DNA from: Paraburkholderia susongensis
GTDB taxonomy: Bacteria > Pseudomonadota > Gammaproteobacteria > Burkholderiales > Burkholderiaceae
DNA length: 64,000 nucleotides
Assembly: GCF_900177725.1 (NCBI RefSeq)
Contig: NZ_FXAT01000015.1
Span: forward strand, 111,459-175,458
Direction of reading: 5' to 3'
Under the pieces are notes generated by a model. The model was not told where the DNA came from. It searched no databases and was given only the letters and a program-made list of their open reading frames with translations. The position numbers and the translations under genes were made by a program. Positions 33,257-41,729 of this stretch are shown here, piece by piece; the stretch's first letter is position 1, and the number at the start of each line of letters is the position of its first letter.

Positions 33257-33691
33257 TTACTCGGCGAAAGAACCACCGGCTGCTTCAATAGCAGCACGCG
33301 CGCTCTTCGTCGCACCCAGACCCTTCACAACGACCTTGCGCTTGAGCTCGCCCGTCGCGATGATCTTGGCGCTCCTGATGAGCTCGCCGACCAGACCGGC
33401 TTGCTTCAGAGCCAGCAGATCGATTTCGTCGACCGGCAGCTTTTCCAGATCCGACAGACGCACTTCACCGACGAATTCCTTCGTCAGCGAGGTGAAGCCA
33501 CGCTTCGGCAGGCGACGTTGCAGCGGCATCTGACCGCCTTCGAAGCCAACCTTGTGAAAGCCGCCCGAACGCGACTTCTGACCCTTGTGACCACGGCCAG
33601 CGGTCTTGCCGAGGCCGGAGCCGATGCCGCGACCAACGCGACGCTTTGCGTGCTTCGCGCCTTCAGCCGGCTTCAGGTTATTCAATTCCAT
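33257..33691 (-). CDS. rplO: Ribosomal protein L15
   Basis: A late-assembly 50S protein (144 residues) with a long basic N-terminal extension. Seen: MELNNLKPAEGAKHAKRRVGRG and GRGHKGQKSRSGG, followed by the globular part (GFEGGQMPLQRRLPKRGF). ATG 33691 has AAGGAG six bases upstream, which settles it over the ATG two codons earlier. The order rpmD-rplO-secY is standard. Confidence 0.98.
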   Translation of the reverse strand: MELNNLKPAEGAKHAKRRVGRGIGSGLGKTAGRGHKGQKSRSGGFHKVGFEGGQMPLQRRLPKRGFTSLTKEFVGEVRLSDLEKLPVDEIDLLALKQAGLVGELIRSAKIIATGELKRKVVVKGLGATKSARAAIEAAGGSFAE

Positions 33692-33720
33692 TATCAACTC
33701 CTTGAGTCCTGGTCAGCCGC

Positions 33721-33903
33721 TTAGCTGATGACCTTAACGAGGTACGAAACCTTGTTGATCATGCCGCGCACAGCCGGCGTATCCTGCAACTCGCTAACCG
33801 AGTTGAGTCGGCGCAGGCCCAAGCCACGCACCGTTGCACGGTGCGATTCACGGGTGCCGATCAGGCTCTTGACGAGCTGGACCTTGACAGTTTTATCAGA
33901 CAT
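33721..33903 (-). CDS. rpmD: Ribosomal protein L30
   Basis: A small 50S protein (60 residues). Seen: MSDKTVKVQLVKSLIGTRESHRATVRGLGLRRLNS and DTPAVRGMINKVSYLVKV, the usual bacterial L30. The start at 33903 follows GGTGG and is preferred over an in-frame ATG three codons upstream. Confidence 0.97.
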   Translation of the reverse strand: MSDKTVKVQLVKSLIGTRESHRATVRGLGLRRLNSVSELQDTPAVRGMINKVSYLVKVIS

Positions 33904-33914
33904 GGTGTCCACCT

Positions 33915-34433
33915 TTAGCCCAGAATTTCTTCGACGGACTTGCCACGCTTCGCAGCGATGTCGGCCGGCGTGGACTGCTTGCGCAGGCCGTCGAGCGTTG
34001 CACGAACGAGGTTGTACGGGTTCGTCGAACCGTGGCTCTTGGCCACGACGTTCTGCACGCCCATCACGTCGAACACTGCACGCATCGGACCGCCAGCGAT
34101 CACGCCGGTACCGTCCTTCGCCGGAGCGAGGAGAACCGTCGACGCGCCGTGCTTGCCGTGCACTTCGTGTTGCAGGGTACCGTTCTTCAGCGGCACCTTG
34201 AACATGTTGCGGCGAGCCTGTTCCATCGCCTTCTGGACAGCAACCGGCACTTCCTTCGCCTTGCCCTTGCCCATACCGACGCGGCCATCACCGTCGCCAA
34301 CCACGGTCAGTGCAGCGAAGCCGAGAATACGGCCACCCTTCACGACCTTGGTCACGCGGTTGACCGAGATCATCTTTTCACGAAGGCCGTCGTCGCGTTC
34401 GTCAGCCTGAACTTTAGCTTGCATCTTTGCCAT
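33915..34433 (-). CDS. rpsE: Ribosomal protein S5
   Basis: A 30S protein (172 residues) at the mRNA entry site that affects decoding accuracy. Seen: the double-stranded-RNA-binding-like N-terminal domain (DGLREKMISVNRVTKVVKGGRILGFAALTVVGDGDGRVGMGKGKAKEVP) and the C-terminal domain (GTGVIAGGPMRAVFDVMGVQNVVAKSHGSTNPYNLVRATLDGL). The loop residues changed in spectinomycin-resistant mutants (VVKGGR) look wild type. Confidence 0.98.
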   Translation of the reverse strand: MAKMQAKVQADERDDGLREKMISVNRVTKVVKGGRILGFAALTVVGDGDGRVGMGKGKAKEVPVAVQKAMEQARRNMFKVPLKNGTLQHEVHGKHGASTVLLAPAKDGTGVIAGGPMRAVFDVMGVQNVVAKSHGSTNPYNLVRATLDGLRKQSTPADIAAKRGKSVEEILG

Positions 34434-34447
34434 GACGAATTCTTCCC

Positions 34448-34813
34448 TTAGAACTTGAGTCCGGCTTCGCGCGCCGCATCAGCCAGCGCTTTCACGCGGC
34501 CGTGGTAACGGAAACCCGAACGGTCGAAGGCGACGGATTCGATGCCGGCAGCCTTAGCCTTTTCTGCAATGCGCTTACCGATCAGGGTCGCAGCAGCAAC
34601 GTTGCCACCCTTGCCCGACTGATCGGCCAGTTGCGCACGCACTTCGGCTTCGAGCGTCGACGCGCTGGCGAGCACCTTGGTGCCGCACGCCGAGAACACT
34701 TGCGCGTAGATGTGCGTGTTCGTGCGATGCACGGCGAGACGCGCGACCTGCAGTTCAGCGATCTTGATACGCGTCTGACGAGCGCGGCGCAGGCGAGATT
34801 GAGTCTTATCCAT
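34448..34813 (-). CDS. rplR: Ribosomal protein L18
   Basis: Binds 5S rRNA and docks it in the central protuberance with L5. The 121-residue protein shows RLRRARQTRIKIAELQVARLAVHRTNTHIYAQVFSACGTKVLASAST and the C-terminal FDRSGFRYHGRVKALADAAREAGLKF, which is family-typical. Confidence 0.98.
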   Translation of the reverse strand: MDKTQSRLRRARQTRIKIAELQVARLAVHRTNTHIYAQVFSACGTKVLASASTLEAEVRAQLADQSGKGGNVAAATLIGKRIAEKAKAAGIESVAFDRSGFRYHGRVKALADAAREAGLKF

Positions 34814-34825
34814 GATTGCGCACCC

Positions 34826-35356
34826 TTACTTCTTCTTCGTTTCTTTGAGGATCACAACCTCATCGGCGTAGCGCACGCCCTTGCCCTTGTAGGGCTCGGG
34901 CGGACGGTAGCCGCGCACTTCTGCAGCGACCTGGCCGACTTGTTGCTTGTTGATCCCCTTGATCACGATTTCGGTTTGCGACGGGGTTTCAGCCTTGACG
35001 CCTTGCGGCATCTGGTGCACCACCGGGTGCGAGAAACCCAGCGACAGGTTCAGCTTGTCGCCTTGCGCTTGTGCGCGGTAACCAACGCCAACCAGCGTCA
35101 GCTTGCGCTCGAAACCCTTCGTCACGCCGTGCACCATGTTCGCAACCAGTGCGCGCATCGTGCCCGACATCGCATTCGCTTCGCGGCTTTCGTCGATCGG
35201 CTCGAATTTCAGCGTGCCGTTGTCGTTCACCACCTTCACGAGGCTGTTTGCAGCCTGCGAAATCGTACCCAGCGGACCCTTGACAGTAATGCTATCGTCG
35301 CTCAGGGCCACCTCCGCGCCTTGCAGCACGATCGGGCTCTTACCTACTCGAGACAT
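34826..35356 (-). CDS. rplF: Ribosomal protein L6
   Basis: A 50S protein (176 residues) with two similar domains near the factor-binding site. Seen: MSRVGKSPIVLQGAEV, GVTKGFERKLTLVGVGYRAQAQGDKLNLSLGFSHPVVHQMP and the diagnostic RGYRPPEPYKGKGVRYADE. Its 19-base distance to rpsH and normal order support co-translation in the spc set. Confidence 0.98.
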   Translation of the reverse strand: MSRVGKSPIVLQGAEVALSDDSITVKGPLGTISQAANSLVKVVNDNGTLKFEPIDESREANAMSGTMRALVANMVHGVTKGFERKLTLVGVGYRAQAQGDKLNLSLGFSHPVVHQMPQGVKAETPSQTEIVIKGINKQQVGQVAAEVRGYRPPEPYKGKGVRYADEVVILKETKKK

Positions 35357-35374
35357 GTTTCTCTCCTTTCGGCC

Positions 35375-35770
35375 TTAAGCGACGTAGCAGATGACTTCGC
35401 CGCCAACGCCCGTTGCACGTGCCTTGCGGTCCGTCATCACGCCCTTCGGCGTCGACACGATTGCCACACCAAGGCCGTTCATGACCACGGGGATGTCGTT
35501 ACGACCGCGGTACACACGCAGACCCGGCTTCGAAACGCGTTCAATGCGCTCGATGACCGGACGGCCAGCGTAGTACTTCAACACGATGTTCAATTCCGAC
35601 TTCGCACCTTCGGACTTCACTGCGAAATCATCGATATAACCTTCGTCCTTCAGGACCTGCGCAATCGCAACCTTGACTTTCGACGAGGGCATAGTCACCG
35701 AAACTTTCTCGACCATCTGCGCATTGCGGATGCGAGTCAGCATATCGGCGATAGGATCACTCATGCTCAT
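35375..35770 (-). CDS. rpsH: Ribosomal protein S8
   Basis: A primary 16S binder (131 residues) and, in E. coli, the translational repressor of the spc operon through a site near the rplX-rplE boundary. Seen: [33 protein letters not shown] and the C-terminal [31 protein letters not shown]. Whether the repressor target is kept here was not tested. Confidence 0.98.
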
Positions 35771-35784
35771 TTATGTTTCTCCTA

Positions 35785-36090
35785 TTACCAGCTCGCCTTG
35801 GTCAGGCCAGGGATCTCGCCGCGGAACGCGATTTCACGAATCTTGTTACGCGCCAGCCCGAATTTACGGAACGTGCCGCGCGGGCGACCGGTAATTGCGC
35901 AACGGTTGCGCTTACGAGTCGGGTTAGAGTTGCGCGGCAGTTGTTGCAGTTCCAGACGTGCTGCGTAATGCTCTTCGTCCGACTTGCTCATATCGCTAAT
36001 GATCGCCTTCAACTCCGCACGCTTGGGAGCGTACTTAGCAGCGAGGCGAGCACGCTTCTTTTCACGTTCGATCAGTGCCAGTTTAGCCAC
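35785..36090 (-). CDS. rpsN: Ribosomal protein S14 (zinc-free type)
   Basis: A 30S head protein. At 101 residues it is the long form without the CxxC zinc motifs, like E. coli S14. Seen: MAKLALIEREKKRARLAAKYAPKRAELKAIISDMS and RCAITGRPRGTFRKFGLARNKIREIAFRGEIPGLTKASW. Only the invariant cysteine in RCAITGRPRG is present. Confidence 0.98.
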   Translation of the reverse strand: MAKLALIEREKKRARLAAKYAPKRAELKAIISDMSKSDEEHYAARLELQQLPRNSNPTRKRNRCAITGRPRGTFRKFGLARNKIREIAFRGEIPGLTKASW

Positions 36091-36097
36091 GGTAACC

Positions 36098-36637
36098 TCA
36101 GTTTCTGAACGGGAACTTGAAGCTGGCGAGCAGAGCCTTTGCTTCGTCGTCGGTCTTCGCAGTCGTCGTGATGCTGATGTTCAGCCCACGCAGTGCGTCG
36201 ATCTTGTCGTAGTCGATTTCGGGGAAAATGATCTGCTCTTTCACACCGATGTTGTAGTTGCCCCGACCATCGAACGCCTTGCCCGACACACCGCGGAAGT
36301 CGCGCACCCGGGGGAGCGCAACCGTCACGAAACGGTCGAGGAATTCGTACATAGCCTGGCCACGCAGCGTGACCATTGCGCCGATCGGATAGCCCTGACG
36401 GATCTTGAAGCCAGCGATTGCCTTGCGTGCCTTCGTGATCACCGGCTTCTGACCTGCGATCTTCGTCAGATCGCCAACGGCGTTTTCGATGATCTTCTTG
36501 TCAGCGATCGCTTCGCCAAGGCCCATGTTCAGGGTGATCTTGGTGATGCGCGGCACTTCCATCACGGACTTGTAACCGAACTTCTCGATGAGGCCGGGTA
36601 CAACCTTCTCTTTGTAAAACTCTTGCAAACGAGCCAT
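36098..36637 (-). CDS. rplE: Ribosomal protein L5
   Basis: A 5S rRNA-binding protein of the central protuberance (179 residues) that contacts P-site tRNA. Seen: the N-terminal LQEFYKEKVVPGLIEKFGYKSVMEVPRITKITLNMGLG, QKPVITKARKAIAGFKIRQGYPIGAMVTLRG and the C-terminal GISITTTAKTDDEAKALL-like stretch (here NISITTTAKTDDEAKALL). The ATG at 36637 is family-typical. Confidence 0.98.
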   Translation of the reverse strand: MARLQEFYKEKVVPGLIEKFGYKSVMEVPRITKITLNMGLGEAIADKKIIENAVGDLTKIAGQKPVITKARKAIAGFKIRQGYPIGAMVTLRGQAMYEFLDRFVTVALPRVRDFRGVSGKAFDGRGNYNIGVKEQIIFPEIDYDKIDALRGLNISITTTAKTDDEAKALLASFKFPFRN

Positions 36638-36653
36638 TTTTTACTCCGCAGCG

Positions 36654-36962
36654 TCAGGCGCTCAGCACGGCACCGGTCGTCTTAAGGAAACGGACCTTCT
36701 TGTCTCCTTCGACCTTGATGCCTACACGCGATGGCTTGCCATTCGCGTCGACCAATGCGACGTTCGAAATTTGCAGCGGCATCGTCTTGGCTTCCACGCC
36801 GCCCGTCGTACCCTTCATCGGGTTCGGCTTGACGTGCTTCTTGACGAGGTTAATACCCTCGACAGTCACGGTCTCACCGTGAACGGCCAGCACAACACCG
36901 CGCTTGCCCTTGTCTTTGCCGGTAATGACGATAACTTCGTCACCCTTGCGAATCTTGTTCAT
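36654..36962 (-). CDS. rplX: Ribosomal protein L24
   Basis: An assembly-initiating 50S protein (102 residues) with a KOW motif (KGDEVIVITGKDKGKRGVVLAV) that starts 23S folding. It continues VEGINLVKKHVKPNP and ends with the SRVGIKVE...KVRFLKTTG block. Nine bases lie between the rplN stop codon and the start. Confidence 0.98.
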   Translation of the reverse strand: MNKIRKGDEVIVITGKDKGKRGVVLAVHGETVTVEGINLVKKHVKPNPMKGTTGGVEAKTMPLQISNVALVDANGKPSRVGIKVEGDKKVRFLKTTGAVLSA

Positions 36963-36971
36963 CGCGACTCC

Positions 36972-37340
36972 TTACAGCACTTCAGGTGCCAGCGAAACGA
37001 TCTTCATGAATCGTTCGCTGCGCAACTCGCGCGTGACAGGCCCGAAAATACGGGTGCCAATAGGTTCGAGCTTGGCATTCAGCAGCACTGCAGCGTTGCC
37101 GTCGAACTTGATCAGCGAGCCGTCCTGACGGCGCACGCCCTTGGCGGTGCGAACCACCACGGCGTTATAAATTTCGCCTTTCTTCACGCGCCCGCGCGGC
37201 GTTGCCTCTTTGACGGTCACCTTGATGATGTCGCCAATGCTGGCATAACGACGCTTCGAGCCGCCGAGCACCTTGATGCACATGACTTCACGCGCACCCG
37301 TGTTGTCGGCCACTTCAAGCCGAGTTTCGGTCTGGATCAT
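36972..37340 (-). CDS. rplN: Ribosomal protein L14
   Basis: A 50S protein (122 residues) at the subunit interface. Seen: MIQTETRLEVADNTGAREVMCIKVLGGSKRRYASIGDIIKVTVKEA, RTAKGVRRQDGSLIKFDGNAAVLL and the C-terminal GPVTRELRSERFMKIVSLAPEVL. First gene of the spc set, preceded by a leader of about 215 bases and its own promoter. Confidence 0.98.
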   Translation of the reverse strand: MIQTETRLEVADNTGAREVMCIKVLGGSKRRYASIGDIIKVTVKEATPRGRVKKGEIYNAVVVRTAKGVRRQDGSLIKFDGNAAVLLNAKLEPIGTRIFGPVTRELRSERFMKIVSLAPEVL

Positions 37341-37558
37341 GGTTTATCTTTCCCAACTTAATCCGGTCACACCACCATGGCGCTTCCCGGTCAGTCTTGG
37401 TCCCGTCAGCCAATCGGCTGCTTGGGTTAGAACAGCAGCGACGGCAAACGAAACCCGCCATCGCAATCCGGTGAATCCTTCGGAACAGGCTGGCGCCCGA
37501 ACCGCTTCCCCCACCAACTTCGCCCGCGACGGGGCTCCCATAAAGAGGGAAGACCGAG

Positions 37559-37586
37559 ATTATATCAAATAACCTCGGTCTTGCAA
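37559..37586 (-). promoter_or_regulatory. Promoter of the spc ribosomal gene set
   Basis: On the minus strand TTGCAA (37586-37581), a 16-base spacer and a perfect TATAAT (37564-37559) lie in the 290-base gap between rpsQ and rplN. Initiation near 37552 would give a leader of about 210 bases. The -10 sits inside a nearly perfect hairpin (AAGACCGAG...CTCGGTCTT, 37549-37582) that the upstream S10 transcript would form. Confidence 0.65.
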
Positions 37587-37630
37587 GCGAAACTTACTGC
37601 GATTTCAACTATTTCTACAGCTTTGCGACA

Positions 37631-37903
37631 TCAGATGACGCGAGCAGCCTCGACTAGGCGAGCCACAACCCAAGCCTTCGTCTTCGAAATCGGACGAGTT
37701 TCCTGGATTTCAACGAGGTCGCCCTCGTTGTACGTGTTCGCATCGTCGTGTGCGTGATACTTCTTCGAACGCACGACGTACTTGCCGTAGATCGGGTGCT
37801 TCACGCGGTGCTCGACCAGCACGGTAACCGTCTTGTCCATCTTGTTGCTGACGACCTTGCCGACCAGCGTCCGCTTGAGCGAGGTTTTTACGCTATCGTT
37901 CAT
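37631..37903 (-). CDS. rpsQ: Ribosomal protein S17
   Basis: A primary 16S-binding OB-fold protein (90 residues). Seen: [45 protein letters not shown] and [22 protein letters not shown]. It overlaps the rpmC stop by four bases (ATGA). It is the last gene of the S10 set; no strong terminator follows. Confidence 0.98.
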
Positions 37904-38094
37904 TTCTGGTTCGCCTTCTCAGTCAGGACGGTCCGCACACGCGCGATGTCGCGACGGACCTTCTTCAGCTGGCTCGTGTTCGTGAGTTGCTGGGTCGCGA
38001 GTTGCATGCGCAGGCCGAATTGCGCCTTCAACAGGTCCGACAGCTCCTTGTTGAGCGCGGCCTGATCTTTCTGGTGAAGTTCGGAAGCCTTCAT
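37900..38094 (-). CDS. rpmC: Ribosomal protein L29
   Basis: A 64-residue helical hairpin protein at the exit tunnel that helps form the docking site for trigger factor and SRP. Seen: [37 protein letters not shown] and [15 protein letters not shown]. Two consecutive ATG codons are present; the second (38094) has the better distance to AAGGAG. Confidence 0.97.
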
Positions 38095-38104
38095 CATTTG
38101 CTCC

Positions 38105-38521
38105 TTAGGCGCCGAGCTGACGCACGATGAACGTCGTCTTCAGCGGCAGCTTCGCTGCAGCCAGACGGAACGCTTCGCGTGCCAGTTCTTCGGTTACGCC
38201 GTCCATTTCGTACAGCATCTTGCCCGGTTGAATCTCAGCGACGTAGTACTCCGGGTTACCCTTACCGTTACCCATACGCACTTCAGCCGGCTTGGTCGAG
38301 ATCGGCTTGTCCGGGAAAATACGGATCCAGATGCGGCCACCGCGCTTGATGTGACGCGTCATTGCACGACGCGCCGCTTCAATCTGGCGCGCGGTCAGAC
38401 GGCCACGACCGACAGCCTTCAGGCCGAATTCACCGAACGACACCGCGTTGCCGCGGGTAGCAACGCCGGTGTTACGACCTTTCTGCTCTTTGCGATACTT
38501 TCTGCGTTTCGGTTGCAGCAT
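38105..38521 (-). CDS. rplP: Ribosomal protein L16
   Basis: A late-assembly 50S protein (138 residues) that contacts the A-site tRNA elbow. Seen: MLQPKRRKYRKEQKGRNTGVATRG, RQIEAARRAMTRHIKRGGRIWIRIFPDKPIS and KMLYEMDGVTEELAREAFRLAAAKLPLKTTFI. The arginine in the KGRNTG region corresponds to a site hydroxylated by YcfD in E. coli; that modification is not implied here. Confidence 0.98.
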   Translation of the reverse strand: MLQPKRRKYRKEQKGRNTGVATRGNAVSFGEFGLKAVGRGRLTARQIEAARRAMTRHIKRGGRIWIRIFPDKPISTKPAEVRMGNGKGNPEYYVAEIQPGKMLYEMDGVTEELAREAFRLAAAKLPLKTTFIVRQLGA

Positions 38522-38523
38522 CG

Positions 38524-39330
38524 TTATTCTCCAGTCTTCCCGTCGCCGCCGGCACCGCCAGCACGACGAGGAGCGCCACGGCGTGCACCTGCCGGGCCAC
38601 CACCTTCACCATCACGACGCGGACGGCGATCGCCACCCGGACGTGCGTTGCGGCGCGGACGCTTTTCTTCGGCGACTTCTTCGACCACCGGTGCATCGTT
38701 GCGGCCGAGCGTGTCGCCCTTGTAAACCCACACCTTCACGCCGATGATGCCGTACGTCGTCTTTGCTTCCGACGTTGCGTAGTCGATATCAGCACGCAGC
38801 GTATGAAGCGGCACGCGACCTTCGCGATACCATTCCGTACGAGCAATTTCGATACCGTTCAGACGGCCAGCGCTCATGATCTTGATGCCCTGAGCACCCA
38901 GACGCATTGCGTTCTGCATCGCACGCTTCATCGCGCGGCGGAACATGATCCGGCGCTCGAGCTGTTGCGTGATCGAATCAGCGATCAGTTGCGCGTCGGT
39001 TTCCGGCTTGCGAATTTCTTCGATGTTGACGTGAACCGGAACGCCCATGCGCTTTTGCAGCTCGGACTTCAGCAGTTCGATGTCCTCACCCTTTTTGCCG
39101 ATCACGACACCCGGACGCGAGCTGAAAATCGTGATGCGCGCGTTCTTCGCAGGACGCTCGATCACCACGCGGCCGACGGACGCGTTCTTCAGCTTCTTCT
39201 TCAGGTATTCACGAACACCGATGTCTTCCTGCAACATCGCCGCGAAATTGTTGTTGTTCGCGTACCAACGCGAAGCCCAATTACGGCTGACGGCCAAACG
39301 GAAGCCAGTCGGATGAATTTTCTGTCCCAT
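38524..39330 (-). CDS. rpsC: Ribosomal protein S3
   Basis: Part of the mRNA entry tunnel and its helicase activity. Seen: MGQKIHPTGFRLAVSRNWASRWYAN, the KH domain (RPAKNARITIFSSRPGVVIGKKGEDIELLK) and the C-terminal GRLNGIEIARTEWYREGRVPLHTLRADIDYATSEAKTTYG. At 268 residues it is longer than E. coli S3 because of an Arg/Gly-rich tail (about 225-268, RRNARPGGDRRPRRDGEGG), common in Burkholderiales and probably disordered. Confidence 0.98.
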   Translation of the reverse strand: MGQKIHPTGFRLAVSRNWASRWYANNNNFAAMLQEDIGVREYLKKKLKNASVGRVVIERPAKNARITIFSSRPGVVIGKKGEDIELLKSELQKRMGVPVHVNIEEIRKPETDAQLIADSITQQLERRIMFRRAMKRAMQNAMRLGAQGIKIMSAGRLNGIEIARTEWYREGRVPLHTLRADIDYATSEAKTTYGIIGVKVWVYKGDTLGRNDAPVVEEVAEEKRPRRNARPGGDRRPRRDGEGGGPAGARRGAPRRAGGAGGDGKTGE

Positions 39331-39341
39331 CGTATGACCCC

Positions 39342-39671
39342 TTAATTCCCGACCGTCACAGTGATGTGACAGGATTGCTTCTCGATGCGGTTACCGCGGC
39401 CTTTAGCGCGCGCAGTAAAACGCTTCAGCGACGCTGCCTTGTCGACGTAGATGCTCGTGATCTTGAGCTCGTCGATATCGGCACCTTCGTTGTGCTCCGC
39501 ATTCGCGATCGCCGACAGCACGACCTTTTTCACGATTCCCGCAGCCTTCTTCGGCGAGAACGTCAGAACGTTCAGCGCCTTGTCGACCGGCAAACCGCGG
39601 ATCTGGTCAGCCACAAGGCGCGTTTTCTGCGCCGAGATGCGGGCACCGCGATGAATTGCTTTCACTTCCAT
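39342..39671 (-). CDS. rplV: Ribosomal protein L22
   Basis: Lines the nascent peptide tunnel (109 residues). Seen: MEVKAIHRGARISAQKTRLVADQIRGLPVDKALNVL, VLSAIANAEHNEGADID and the long beta-hairpin sequence around RFTARAKGRGNRIEKQSCHITV, which reaches the macrolide-binding part of the tunnel. No deletion in the hairpin of the kind that gives macrolide resistance was noticed. Confidence 0.98.
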   Translation of the reverse strand: MEVKAIHRGARISAQKTRLVADQIRGLPVDKALNVLTFSPKKAAGIVKKVVLSAIANAEHNEGADIDELKITSIYVDKAASLKRFTARAKGRGNRIEKQSCHITVTVGN

Positions 39672-39681
39672 CTTGAGCCCC

Positions 39682-39957
39682 TTATTTCTTGGCCTTCTTG
39701 TCGGCCGCGTGACCCTTGAACGTACGGGTCAGTGCGAACTCGCCAAGCTTGTGGCCGACCATGTTTTCCGTGACGTACACCGGAACGTGTTGACGGCCGT
39801 TATGAACGGCGATCGTCAGACCGATGAAGTCCGGCAGGATCGTCGAGCGACGCGACCAGGTCTTGATCGGTTTCTTGTCACGCGATGCTGCAGCCGCCTC
39901 AACCTTCTTCAGCAAATGGGCGTCGCAGAACGGACCTTTCTTAATAGAACGTGCCAT
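39682..39957 (-). CDS. rpsS: Ribosomal protein S19
   Basis: A 30S head protein (91 residues) that pairs with S13. Seen: MARSIKKGPFCDAHLLKKVE, KTWSRRSTILPDFIGLTIAVHNGRQHVPVYVTENMVGHKLGEFALTRTFKGH. Standard length and order (rplB-rpsS-rplV). Confidence 0.98.
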   Translation of the reverse strand: MARSIKKGPFCDAHLLKKVEAAAASRDKKPIKTWSRRSTILPDFIGLTIAVHNGRQHVPVYVTENMVGHKLGEFALTRTFKGHAADKKAKK

Positions 39958-39967
39958 TGCTTACTCC

Positions 39968-40795
39968 TTAACGCTTGTGACGGCGCTGGACGATCATGCT
40001 CGTCGTGCGCTTGTTGCTGCGAGTGCGATAGCCCTTCGTCGGCGTGCCCCACGGGCTCACCGGGTCGCGACCAGCTGCAGTCTTGCCTTCGCCACCACCG
40101 TGCGGGTGGTCGACCGGGTTCATTGCAACGCCACGCACCGTCGGACGGATACCACGCCAGCGGTTTGCGCCAGCCTTACCGATTTGACGGAGGCTATGCT
40201 CTTCGTTGCCCACTTCACCGATCGTTGCGCGGCACTCGACGTGCACGCGGCGGATTTCGCCCGAACGCAGACGAACCTGCGCGTAGACGCCTTCGCGAGC
40301 CAGCAGCATTGCCGACGTACCAGCCGAACGCGCCATTTGCGCGCCCTTGCCCGGCAGCATTTCGATGCAGTGAATCGTCGTACCGACCGGAATGTTGCGG
40401 ATCGGCAGCGTGTTACCGGCGCGGATCGGCGCTTCCGAACCCGACATCAGTTGCTGACCGACGGTGACACCCTTCGGAGCGATGATGTAGCGGCGCTCGC
40501 CGTCTGCGTACAGAACCAGCGCGATGTTGGCGCTACGGTTCGGGTCGTACTCGAGACGCTCGACCTTGGCCGGAATACCATCTTTCGTGCGACGGAAGTC
40601 GACGACACGATAGTGATGCTTGTGACCACCACCCTTGTGACGCGTGGTGATGTGACCGTTGTTGTTACGGCCGGCGGTCGACGACTGCGTGTCGAGCAGC
40701 GCTGCGAACGGCTTGCCCTTATGCAGATCCTTGTTGACCACCTTGACCATCGCGCGGCGGCCCGGCGAAGTCGGCTTAACTTTCACGATTGCCAT
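39968..40795 (-). CDS. rplB: Ribosomal protein L2
   Basis: A large conserved 50S protein (275 residues) needed for subunit joining and peptidyl transferase centre structure. Seen: MAIVKVKPTSPGRRAMVKVVN, HKHHYRVVDFRRTKDGIPAKVERLEYDPNRSANIALV, and GVAMNPVDHPHGGGEGKTAAGRDPVSPWGTPTKGYRTR, which contains the conserved histidine of the DHPHGGGEG loop near the catalytic centre. Confidence 0.99.
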   Translation of the reverse strand: MAIVKVKPTSPGRRAMVKVVNKDLHKGKPFAALLDTQSSTAGRNNNGHITTRHKGGGHKHHYRVVDFRRTKDGIPAKVERLEYDPNRSANIALVLYADGERRYIIAPKGVTVGQQLMSGSEAPIRAGNTLPIRNIPVGTTIHCIEMLPGKGAQMARSAGTSAMLLAREGVYAQVRLRSGEIRRVHVECRATIGEVGNEEHSLRQIGKAGANRWRGIRPTVRGVAMNPVDHPHGGGEGKTAAGRDPVSPWGTPTKGYRTRSNKRTTSMIVQRRHKR

Positions 40796-40797
40796 GA

Positions 40798-41112
40798 TTA
40801 CTTGGCCTCCGCTTCAAAGTTGATTTCCTGGCCGGGCTTCAGGCAGACGTACGCCTTCTTCACGTCCTTGCGCTTGCCCATGAAGCGGCCAAAGCGCTTG
40901 GCTTTACCCTTCGCGACCAGCACGTTGACGGAATCGACTTCCACCTTGAACAGCAGCTCGACTGCAGCTTTCACTTCCTGCTTCGTGGCATCCGGCGCGA
41001 CTTCGAACACAACCTGCTCGTTCTTGTCGGCAACCAGCGTCGCCTTTTCGGAGACCACCGGCGCGAGCAGGACCTGCATCAAACGATGATCGTTCTTGCG
41101 AATCTCGCTCAT
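40798..41112 (-). CDS. rplW: Ribosomal protein L23
   Basis: An exit-tunnel rim protein (104 residues) that binds trigger factor and SRP. Seen: RLMQVLLAPVVSEKATLVADKNEQVVFEVAPDATKQEVKAAVELLFKVEVDSVNVLVAKGKAKRFGRFMGKRKDVKKAYV. Its ATG overlaps the rplD stop (ATGA), suggesting translational coupling. Confidence 0.98.
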   Translation of the reverse strand: MSEIRKNDHRLMQVLLAPVVSEKATLVADKNEQVVFEVAPDATKQEVKAAVELLFKVEVDSVNVLVAKGKAKRFGRFMGKRKDVKKAYVCLKPGQEINFEAEAK

Positions 41113-41729
41113 GACAGCAACTCCTCGATCTGGGCGACCGCAGCCTTCGTGATCAGGACTTTCTTGAAGTAGATCAACGACAGCGGGTCGGCGTAACGCG
41201 GCTCGACAACCGCCACATGGGCGAGGTTGCGCGACGCGAGGTACAGGTTTTCGTCAACCGTGTCGGTAATCACCAGCACGGAGTCGAGACCCATCGCCTT
41301 GAATTTTTCGGCCAGCAGCTTCGTCTTCGGCGCTTCGAGCGTCAGCTCGTCGACCACCGAGATGCGACCTTCGCGGGCCAGTTGCGAGAAGATCGAGCAG
41401 AGACCTGCGCGATGCATCTTCTTGTTGACCTTGTGCGAAAAGTTCTCTTCCGGCGAATTCGGGAAGATACGACCACCGCCGCGCCACAGCGGGCTCGACG
41501 ACATACCGGCGCGAGCGCGGCCCGTACCCTTCTGGCGCCACGGCTTCTTGGTCGTGTGCTTGACCTGCTCACGATCCTTCTGCGCGCGGTTGCCGCTACG
41601 GGCATTCGCCTGGTACGCAACCACAACCTGGTGAATCAGGGCTTCGTTGTAATCACGGCCGAACACGACGTCCGACGCGCTAACGCCTGCACCTTCCTGA
41701 CCATTGGCATTCAGGAGCTTAAGTTCCAT
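41109..41729 (-). CDS. rplD: Ribosomal protein L4
   Basis: A 50S protein (206 residues) whose loop reaches the tunnel constriction; in E. coli it also represses the S10 operon. Seen: the tunnel loop GTRxQKDREQVKHTTKKPWRQKGTGRARAGMSSSPLWRGGGR (here beginning SGNRAQKDREQ) and the C-terminal LYLASRNLAHVAVVEPRYADPLSLIYFKKVLIT. The start overlaps the rplC stop by one base (TAATG). Confidence 0.98.
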   Translation of the reverse strand: MELKLLNANGQEGAGVSASDVVFGRDYNEALIHQVVVAYQANARSGNRAQKDREQVKHTTKKPWRQKGTGRARAGMSSSPLWRGGGRIFPNSPEENFSHKVNKKMHRAGLCSIFSQLAREGRISVVDELTLEAPKTKLLAEKFKAMGLDSVLVITDTVDENLYLASRNLAHVAVVEPRYADPLSLIYFKKVLITKAAVAQIEELLS

